Source: Asaia bogorensis
GTDB lineage: Bacteria > Pseudomonadota > Alphaproteobacteria > CACIAM-22H2
DNA: 64,000 bases
Reading direction: 5' to 3'
Assembly: GCA_945901855.1 (NCBI GenBank)
Contig: CAMDLT010000004.1
Coordinates: 1-64,000 of the forward strand
Part shown: positions 15,597 through 22,210 of the stretch, in pieces
Layout: each line of letters begins with the position of its first letter
Position numbering within the stretch: the first letter of the stretch is position 1
Program-made: the position numbers and the translations under genes
Notes under the pieces: generated by a model
The model's input: the letters and a program-made list of their open reading frames with translations, nothing else
Told to the model about the DNA's origin: nothing
Database searches by the model: none

Positions 15597-18193
15597 GGCG
15601 CCCGCGCGGCCGACCGAACCCGCGGCGGCGTCGCGCGTCGACGGCCGCTTGCCGCGCGCCACAGCGGCTTCGCCAGTTCGAGCACCACCAGCACGACGGC
15701 ACCAGAAGCGACCGTCAGAAGGATATCGTCGGCATGCAGGGGTCCGAAACGAAAGAGATCGCTGATGGACGGAACCAGCAGCGTTGCCGCAAGCATCAAG
15801 ATTACGACGGGAAGCACGATGGCCAATGCCCGGTTGGGCCTGCGAATGGCTTTCAGCAGCGACGCGCTGGCGGAGCGGTTGACCAGAATGAGCGCGACGA
15901 TCGCGGTGACGAGTGCAAAAAACGACAGCGCTCGGACTTCGTCGACGGGCATCCCCTGGCCAAGGGCGACGACAAAAATCGTCGCGACAAGACCGAAGGC
16001 CAGCGCGCCTTGCAGAACGCTCCAGGCAATCATCGCGCCGGAGAACAAAGGCTCTGCCGGATCGCGCGGGCGCCGGCTCATCACGTCGTCTTCCTCGCCT
16101 TCCGCCTCGAAGACCAGCGAGCAGACCGGATCGATCACCATTTCGAGGAAAGCGATATGCATCGGCCCCAGCAGAATCGGCAAGCCGAAGAGGAGCGGAA
16201 GCAGCGCAAGGCCCGCGATCGGCACATGGACCGCGAAAATGAAACTCATCGCTTTTCGCAGATTGTCGTAGATGCGCCGCCCGAGCCTTACGGTTGCGAC
16301 GATCGAGCCGAAATCGTCGTCCAGCAGAACGATCGACGCCGCTTCCCGCGCGACATCCGTGCCGCGACCGCCCATCGCGATCCCGATATTCGCCGCTTTG
16401 AGGGACGGCGCGTCGTTCACGCCGTCGCCCGTCATCGCGACGACTTCGCCGTTCGCCTTCAATGCCTCGACGATCCGCAGCTTCTGCTCGGGCATGATGC
16501 GCGCGAAGATCGTTGCCGTCTTGACCCGCAGCGCCACCTCGGCGTCGGAGAGCGCCGCGAGCTGTTCGCCGCCGACGATGTCGTCGGCGTCGAGTCCGGC
16601 TGCGCGCGCGACCGCCCGCGCCGTCGCGGGATAATCGCCCGTGATCATCACCACCCGGATTCCAGCCGTCCTGCATTCCCGAATGGCGGCGGCGACGCTG
16701 GCGCGCAACGGATCGGAAAGGCCCACCAATCCGACAAACGCGAAATCGAAGCCCTGCTGCGTGTCCGGCAACGCCGCGTCGGCAAACGCGGCGCGTGCGA
16801 CGCCCAGCACGCGAAGGCCCGCCGCCGCCATCCGGTCGACCGATTTTGTCAGTTCCGCGCGGGCGGCAGGGTCCAGGCGGCAAAGTTCGGCAATGGCCTC
16901 GGGCGCGCCCTTCGCTGCGACCAAAAACGCGTCGCGGTCTGAAGCGCTCTTCCAGACATGCGACATCGCAAGACAATCGGGCGTCAACGCGTAAGCTTTG
17001 ACAAGCGATCCGGCCGCGACGTCCCGGTCCGGCGACTCCCGCACATCGCTTTTGGCGAGGGCGTGGAACGCCTTCTCCATCGGATCGAACGGTTCCGGCG
17101 CGCTCGCAAGTACCCCGGTGGCAACAAGGTTGCGAAACGATGGGACAATCGTGCCCGCTACTGGATCCACACTGGCGCTCGACCCGTCGGCAAGCCGCAG
17201 TTCGACGATCGTCATGCGATTTTCGGTGAGCGTCCCGGTCTTGTCGGTGCACAAAACCGTCGTCGATCCCAGCGCCTCGATCGCGTTCGCGCGCCGCGTC
17301 AGGACCCGCGCGCGCGAAATGCGCCAAGCACCCATGGCCATAAAGACGGCGAGGACGACCGGGAATTCCTCGGGCAGCATCGACATGCCCACCGCGATTC
17401 CGGCAAGAATCGCATCGAGCCAACCGCCCCGCACGGTCCCGTAGAGCGCGACGACGAGCAGGCTGACGCCTGCGCCCAAGATCGCGAAGATGCGGACGAG
17501 TTTGCGGATCTGGGTTTGCAGGTGCGGCGCCGCCGTTTCGAGATCGCCGAGCGATTTGCCGATTTTTCCGATTTCGCTTCGCGGCCCGGTGGCGATGACT
17601 TCGGCTGTCCCCGTGCCGCGCACGATGAGCGAACCGGAATAGACGAACGGCAGATCGTCGCCCCCCGGCCGGGCGACCGCATCCGGCGCAGCCGGCGTGC
17701 CGATCTTGCGAACCGGAACGGATTCGCCGGTCAGCAGCGATTCGTCGGCCTGCAGGTCCTGCGCCGACAGCAAGCGCGCGTCGGCCGGCACGCGATCGCC
17801 CTCGGCGAGAACGATCAGATCCTCGCGGACCACGTCGCGCCCGGCGATTCGCTTGCGCACGCCGCCGCGAATGACCAGGGCGCGCGGGCTGGTAAGATCG
17901 CGAAGCGCGTCGAGCACGCGCTCCGTGCGCGCCTCCTGAACCACGGTGATCAGAACCGAGAAGCAGGCAAAGACGAGCAGGATGACGGCTTCCTTCACAT
18001 CGCCAAGCGCCAGATAGACGACGCCGCCTCCCAAAAGAAGCGCCAGCATCGGCTCGCGCAAAACGTCGCGAACGATGCGCCATACCGTCCGCCGGTTGGC
18101 CTGCGGCAGTTCGTTCGGGCCCTCGCTGGCAAGCCGGGTCTCTGCTTCGGCATCGCCAAGCCCGGGCCGCGCGACAATCTTCTGGGTCTCCAT
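15593..18193 (-). CDS. Cation-translocating P-type ATPase (P2-like) with an atypical ion site
   Basis: An 866-residue P-type ATPase of the inner membrane. Visible motifs are TGES (155-158) of the actuator domain, PEEFP (274-278) in TM4, the phosphorylation site Asp317 in DKTGT, KGAPE near 428, and MTGDGVNDAP near 587. Layout and length are those of P2A (SERCA-like) pumps. However, a gapless match of TM5-TM6 to SERCA1 places His656 at Asn768, Ile659 at Glu771, Glu684 at Asn796, Ile687 at Thr799, Asp688 at Asp800 and Cys691 three residues on, so a classic Ca2+ pump is doubtful. The ATG at 18193 has GGGTGATG upstream. It sits second in a cytochrome/reductase operon and overlaps the reductase gene. 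Substrate and direction are unknown. Confidence 0.88.
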   Translation of the reverse strand: METQKIVARPGLGDAEAETRLASEGPNELPQANRRTVWRIVRDVLREPMLALLLGGGVVYLALGDVKEAVILLVFACFSVLITVVQEARTERVLDALRDLTSPRALVIRGGVRKRIAGRDVVREDLIVLAEGDRVPADARLLSAQDLQADESLLTGESVPVRKIGTPAAPDAVARPGGDDLPFVYSGSLIVRGTGTAEVIATGPRSEIGKIGKSLGDLETAAPHLQTQIRKLVRIFAILGAGVSLLVVALYGTVRGGWLDAILAGIAVGMSMLPEEFPVVLAVFMAMGAWRISRARVLTRRANAIEALGSTTVLCTDKTGTLTENRMTIVELRLADGSSASVDPVAGTIVPSFRNLVATGVLASAPEPFDPMEKAFHALAKSDVRESPDRDVAAGSLVKAYALTPDCLAMSHVWKSASDRDAFLVAAKGAPEAIAELCRLDPAARAELTKSVDRMAAAGLRVLGVARAAFADAALPDTQQGFDFAFVGLVGLSDPLRASVAAAIRECRTAGIRVVMITGDYPATARAVARAAGLDADDIVGGEQLAALSDAEVALRVKTATIFARIMPEQKLRIVEALKANGEVVAMTGDGVNDAPSLKAANIGIAMGGRGTDVAREAASIVLLDDDFGSIVATVRLGRRIYDNLRKAMSFIFAVHVPIAGLALLPLLFGLPILLGPMHIAFLEMVIDPVCSLVFEAEGEEDDVMSRRPRDPAEPLFSGAMIAWSVLQGALAFGLVATIFVVALGQGMPVDEVRALSFFALVTAIVALILVNRSASASLLKAIRRPNRALAIVLPVVILMLAATLLVPSISDLFRFGPLHADDILLTVASGAVVLVVLELAKPLWRAASGRRRATPPRVRSAARAP

Positions 18194-18352
18194 CTGCGCA
18201 TCACCCTTTTTTGGAAACTGCAAAAACGACACGCGTGCTGGTGGCTTGCGGGTCGCTCGAAGCTTCGCGCGTTTCGGGCCGCGGATCATTGCGCTGGGTC
18301 AATCGGCGCCGCCGACCCGCCTGGGTTCGGCCGATTGGAATGCCGCCTCGTC

Positions 18353-18742
18353 CTAGCGTTTCAGCGACAGGATGTAGGCGACGAGATCGTCGATCTGCAC
18401 GACGCTCAAGGAGTCGGTCGGCATTCGAATATGCGGCGTCTGCAGAAAAAGCCGCAGATCGCCCGATGTCGTCGAGCGGCGCTCGGCGATCGCTTGGAAA
18501 CTCGGCACGGCTTCGTTCACGACGGCGCCGCCGCCGGGGCTTACGAGGTGGCAGGAACTGCACCAATCCTGGCCGAGAGCGCGACCACGCTCGCGATCGC
18601 CAGTCGGTTGCGCGCACGCGCTTTGCAGAGGCAACGATGCGGCCAAACAAAACAAAGCGCCGAGCAACGCCCGACGCGCCGAATACCGGCATATCGCAAA
18701 TGCGTTATCGGCGGACGTTTTGACGCTCAAACGCATCGGCAT
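18353..18742 (-). CDS. Monoheme class I cytochrome c, secreted
   Basis: A 129-residue cytochrome c with one haem site, CSSCH (about 61-65), and the distal-ligand methionine probably in IRMPTDSLS, followed by the C-terminal helix IDDLVAYILSLKR typical of class I cytochromes. A long basic n-region precedes a hydrophobic core with cleavage near ACA-QP (about residue 44). Two start codons are six bases apart (18742 and 18736); the first is used here, without a strong ribosome site. It is the first gene of the minus-strand redox cassette, 159 bases before the ATPase start. The haem would be attached in the periplasm by the CCM system encoded at 44.7-52 kb. Confidence 0.85.
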   Translation of the reverse strand: MPMRLSVKTSADNAFAICRYSARRALLGALFCLAASLPLQSACAQPTGDRERGRALGQDWCSSCHLVSPGGGAVVNEAVPSFQAIAERRSTTSGDLRLFLQTPHIRMPTDSLSVVQIDDLVAYILSLKR

Positions 18743-18801
18743 TCCGTTGTGATCGTACCCATGGCGTGCGCGTAACCTGCACGCACGGTCCGACCGACGT
18801 A

Positions 18802-18814
18802 AGATTCGGAATCT
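18802..18814. promoter_or_regulatory. Perfect 13-base palindrome upstream of the redox cassette
   Basis: AGATTC-G-GAATCT is a perfect inverted repeat with a one-base centre. It lies in the 120-base gap upstream of the cytochrome c start (18742) and downstream of the reductase stop (18863). Position and symmetry suit a repressor or activator operator for the cassette. The binding protein is unknown, and chance is possible. Confidence 0.3.
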
Positions 18815-18862
18815 ACTTATTCTTGAAACCTGGGTTGCGAGCGCGCGCGTCGCCCGACTGTT

Positions 18863-19882
18863 TTAGCCCGGCACGCCCTTGGTGGTCGAATATTCGAAAT
18901 GCAGCACCTCGCCCGGATGTACGAGCTTGTGCGCGGCATGCGCGGCCATCGCGGCTTCGGCAAAACCCTGCAAGATCAATTTGAGCTTGCCCGGATAGTC
19001 GGCTATGTCGCCGATCGCGAAAATGCCGGGCACGGACGTCGCCAATGTCGATGCCTCGACCGCGACATTGCCCTTGTGCATGCCAAGGCCCCATTCGGCG
19101 ATCGGACCCAAATTCATCGCAAGCCCGAAAAACGCCAGCAGCGCGTCCGCTTCGAGCTTTTTCAAGTTGCCGTCGAGGTCTTTCAGCACGACATGCGAAA
19201 GCGCGCCGGGCTCCCCTTCCAGCGCTTCGAGCTGGTAGGGCGTGACCAGATCGATCTTGCCGGCCTTGGCGAGCGCCATGACCTTGCCGACCGTGTCGGG
19301 CGCGCCGCGGAATTTGTCGCGCCGGTGGATGACCATCACGCGCGCGGCAATGTCGGCCAGCGACAAGGCCCAGTCGAGCGCAGAATCGCCGCCGCCCGCG
19401 ATCGCCACGCGCTTGCCGCGAAATTGCTCGCGCTTGGAGACGAAATAATGGACGCCCTTGTTTTCGAATTCGTCGATCCGCGCCAACGGCGGCTTGTTGG
19501 GGCCGAACGCGCCGACGCCCGCCGCCAAAATCACTGCCTTGGCACGAATTTTAGTGCCCTTGCCGGTTTCAAGATGGAGCAGGCCCTCTGCGTCGCGCAC
19601 GAGTTTTTCCACGCGCTCGCCCAAGTGGAAGACCGGATCGAACGGCGCCGCCTGGGCCTGCAGATTGTCGATCAGGGTCTGCGCCGCGATCGACGGGAAT
19701 CCCGGAATGTCGTAGATCGGCTTTTCGGGATACAGCGCCGCGCACTGGCCGCCCGGCATGTCGAGCGCGTCGATCACATGGCATTTCATCTTCAGCATGC
19801 CGCATTCGAACACGGCGAACAGCCCCACGGGTCCCGCCCCGATAATGGCAATGTCGGTCGTGTGGATATGCGGATCGGACAT
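18863..19882 (-). CDS. Ferredoxin/flavodoxin-NADP+ reductase, thioredoxin-reductase-like (YumC type)
   Basis: A 339-residue FAD flavoprotein. The FAD-binding loop is IIGAGPVGLFA (13-23), the NADP-binding loop AIAGGGDSALDWA near 160, and the second FAD motif GIFAIGDIADYPGK near 285. It lacks the CxxC redox cysteines of thioredoxin reductase and has MPGGQCAALYPEKPIYDIPG, the signature of type-2 ferredoxin-NADP reductases. It exchanges electrons between NADPH and ferredoxin or flavodoxin in the cytosol. The ATG at 19882 follows a 114-base gap shared with the divergent tsaE. It lies just upstream of the redox cassette on the same strand, but 120 bases with a palindrome separate them, so co-transcription is uncertain. 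Confidence 0.92.
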   Translation of the reverse strand: MSDPHIHTTDIAIIGAGPVGLFAVFECGMLKMKCHVIDALDMPGGQCAALYPEKPIYDIPGFPSIAAQTLIDNLQAQAAPFDPVFHLGERVEKLVRDAEGLLHLETGKGTKIRAKAVILAAGVGAFGPNKPPLARIDEFENKGVHYFVSKREQFRGKRVAIAGGGDSALDWALSLADIAARVMVIHRRDKFRGAPDTVGKVMALAKAGKIDLVTPYQLEALEGEPGALSHVVLKDLDGNLKKLEADALLAFFGLAMNLGPIAEWGLGMHKGNVAVEASTLATSVPGIFAIGDIADYPGKLKLILQGFAEAAMAAHAAHKLVHPGEVLHFEYSTTKGVPG

Positions 19883-19996
19883 GGGCTTGCGGCTCCGGGG
19901 ACAGAAACGATCCGCATTCATAGCCCGCAGGGCGCCGATTTCAACGGTTTTTGGCGCCTGCTTCCCAAGAATTGCGGCCACGGCTAGAAAGAGCCG

Positions 19997-20488
19997 ATGT
20001 CCACGCTTGACCCGATTCGCGACTATGCGCTGCCCGACGAAGCCGCGACTGCGGCGCTGGCTGCCGATTTGGCGACGCACGCCGTCGAAGGCGATGTTTT
20101 GGCGCTGTGGGGCGATTTGGGGCTCGGCAAAACGGCCTTTGCGCGCGCATTTGTCGCGGCCAGGGCCGGGACGGCCGTCACGGTGCCCAGCCCCACTTTC
20201 ACGCTGCTGCAAACCTACGATCTGCCGGGCGGTGCGGTCTGGCACTACGATCTCTACCGATTGGCAGCGCCCGACGACGTGTGGGAACTTGGCTTCGAAG
20301 AAGGCCTCGTTTCGGCGATCAGTCTGGTCGAGTGGCCGCAGCGTCTGGGCGATTTGCTGCCGAGCGACCGGCTGGATGTCGAACTCGCACCCGGCGATAC
20401 GCCCGTCGCGCGCCGCGTCACGCTCAAAGGCGGACCAAGCTGGCAGCGCCGATTGGCAGCGATGCCCGCCGGGGGCGCCCATGTTTGA
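19997..20488 (+). CDS. tsaE: tRNA threonylcarbamoyladenosine biosynthesis ATPase TsaE
   Basis: TsaE is the ATPase partner of TsaB-TsaD in forming t6A37 on ANN-reading tRNAs. The 163-residue protein has Walker A GDLGLGKT near residue 40, the family motif PSPTFTLLQTY near 66, HYDLYRL near 83 and LVEWPQR near 112. The length is normal. Its TGA lies within the start of the next gene (8-base overlap), beginning a chain of overlapping genes that runs to addA. Confidence 0.95.
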   Translation: MSTLDPIRDYALPDEAATAALAADLATHAVEGDVLALWGDLGLGKTAFARAFVAARAGTAVTVPSPTFTLLQTYDLPGGAVWHYDLYRLAAPDDVWELGFEEGLVSAISLVEWPQRLGDLLPSDRLDVELAPGDTPVARRVTLKGGPSWQRRLAAMPAGGAHV

Positions 20489-21491
20489 CCCGCGCTTGTT
20501 TGAACCGCGCCCGCAGGCCCGCAGCTTCCTCGATGCCAATGGCTGGGCCGGCATCGCCCCCGCAGCGCTCGCGGGCGATGCGAGCTTTCGCAAATATTTT
20601 CGCCTGCAAGCGGGCGCCCGGCGCGCCGTCATGATGGATGCCCCGCCGCCGCACGAAGACGTGCGCCCGTTCGTTGCGGTCGGCGAGCATCTGGCGGCGC
20701 TCGGATTCTCGGCGCCGCGCATCCTCGCCAAAAACGTCCGTGACGGTTTCTTGCTGCTCGAAGATCTGGGCGATGCCACCTTTGCGCGCGTGCTGGCCGA
20801 TCCCGCCACCGAACGCGGTCTTTACGCGCTGGCGTGCGACACGCTGATAGCGCTCCACAAGCACCCGGCGCAGGCGCGCATCGATGTCGGCGTCTACGAT
20901 GCCGAGACGCTGGATCGCGAGGCGGCGCTGCTCGTCGATTGGTTTTTGCCGGCATTCGGCGCGGCCGCGTCGCGCGCGGCGTATCTGGCGCTGTGGCGCA
21001 AGGTCTATGCGCTGGGCGACATCGCGCCGCGCGTGCTGGTGCTGCGCGACTACCATGTCGACAATCTGGTGCAGCTCGACGCGCGCGCGGGCGTGGCCGC
21101 GTGCGGCCTGCTCGATTTCCAGGACGCGCGGCTGGGATCGGTCGCGTACGACCTTGCAAGCCTCGTCGACGACGTGCGCCGCGACGTTGGGCCCGAAATC
21201 CGGGCGCTGTGCGTCGAGCGCTATCTGGCGGCGTTCCCGGCGCTCGACCGCGCGGCGTTCGAAACGGCGATGGCGGTTTTGGGCGCGCAGCGCCTGGCCA
21301 AGATCGCAGGCATCTTCGTGCGTCTGGCGCGCCGCGACGGCAAGCCGCAATATCTGCCGCATCTGGCGCGCGTATGGCGCCTGCTGGAACAAGCGCTCGC
21401 ACATCCGGCTTTGGCCGAGCTGCGCGCTTGGTTCGATACGAACGTGCCAGCGCACCGGCGCACGGCACCAGAAATCGGGACGGGCGCATGA
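20481..21491 (+). CDS. amgK: N-acetylmuramate/N-acetylglucosamine anomeric kinase AmgK
   Basis: An APH-fold kinase of 336 residues. AmgK phosphorylates MurNAc (and GlcNAc) at C1 in the cell-wall recycling bypass known in Pseudomonas and other Gram-negatives. The catalytic stretch LRDYHVDNLVQLD (about 188-200) and the metal-binding LLDFQDARLGSVAYDLASL are the APH family motifs. The start at 20481 overlaps tsaE; the stop overlaps murU. The immediate murU neighbour is the strongest evidence for AmgK rather than a general aminoglycoside phosphotransferase. Confidence 0.9.
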   Translation: MFDPRLFEPRPQARSFLDANGWAGIAPAALAGDASFRKYFRLQAGARRAVMMDAPPPHEDVRPFVAVGEHLAALGFSAPRILAKNVRDGFLLLEDLGDATFARVLADPATERGLYALACDTLIALHKHPAQARIDVGVYDAETLDREAALLVDWFLPAFGAAASRAAYLALWRKVYALGDIAPRVLVLRDYHVDNLVQLDARAGVAACGLLDFQDARLGSVAYDLASLVDDVRRDVGPEIRALCVERYLAAFPALDRAAFETAMAVLGAQRLAKIAGIFVRLARRDGKPQYLPHLARVWRLLEQALAHPALAELRAWFDTNVPAHRRTAPEIGTGA

Positions 21492-22210
21492 AAAAGATCG
21501 AGACCGCGATGGTGCTGGCGGCGGGGCTTGGCAGACGCATGCGCCCCTTGACCGACACCTTGCCAAAGCCGCTGATCGAAGTCGCCGGGCGCAGCCTGAT
21601 CGACCGCGTGTTCGACCGGCTGATCGAAGCGGGCGTCACGCGCATCGTCGTCAATCTGCACCACCATCGCGCGACCCTTGAGGCGCATCTGGCCAAGCGG
21701 CACGATGCGACCTTCGTGCTGTCGCCGGAAAGCGATCTGCTGGAAACCGGGGGCGGCGTTTTGAACGCGCTGCCGCTGCTGGGGGCGGCACCCTTCTATT
21801 GCGTCAATGCCGACGTGCTGTGGTTCGACGGCGCTACGCCCGCGTTGACGCGCCTCGCCGATGCCTGGTTCGCCCAGCGCCCGCAAACGCTGCTGCTGAT
21901 GAATTCGGCCGCCCGCGCGCGCGGCTATGAGGGGCGCGGCGACTATTTCATGGACGGGGCCGGCAAAGCGCGGCGCAGGCTGGGCAACCAGATTGCGCCC
22001 TTCGTGTATGCGGGCGTGCAGATTCTGGCGCCGGAAAATTTCCGCGACCAAACGCCGGGGCGGTTTTCGCTGAACCGCATCTACGACGCGGCCCAGGATG
22101 CAGGCGGCCTGTACGGCGTCGCGCATGACGGGCTGTGGTTCCATGTGGGAACGCCGGAAAGCGTCGCCGAAACCGAATTCGAGCTTGGTTGGCGCCGCGC
22201 ACGGCCATGA
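21488..22210 (+). CDS. murU: N-acetylmuramate alpha-1-phosphate uridylyltransferase MurU
   Basis: A 240-residue nucleotidyltransferase that makes UDP-MurNAc from MurNAc-1-phosphate and UTP, completing the recycling shortcut begun by AmgK. The N-terminal signature LAAGLGRRMRPLTDTLPKPL (10-29) is the nucleotide and Mg2+ binding loop, with the conserved lysine in PKP. Further motifs are ETGGGVLNALPLLG near 84 and FYCVNADVLW near 101, holding the catalytic aspartate. The start overlaps the amgK stop and its own stop overlaps addB. Confidence 0.92.
   Translation: MKKIETAMVLAAGLGRRMRPLTDTLPKPLIEVAGRSLIDRVFDRLIEAGVTRIVVNLHHHRATLEAHLAKRHDATFVLSPESDLLETGGGVLNALPLLGAAPFYCVNADVLWFDGATPALTRLADAWFAQRPQTLLLMNSAARARGYEGRGDYFMDGAGKARRRLGNQIAPFVYAGVQILAPENFRDQTPGRFSLNRIYDAAQDAGGLYGVAHDGLWFHVGTPESVAETEFELGWRRARP

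Noticed and set aside
15593..18193. Assignment as a Ca2+-transporting ATPase
   Set aside because: Overall fold is SERCA-like, but key calcium ligands of TM5 and TM6 are replaced, so only a general cation pump call is made.
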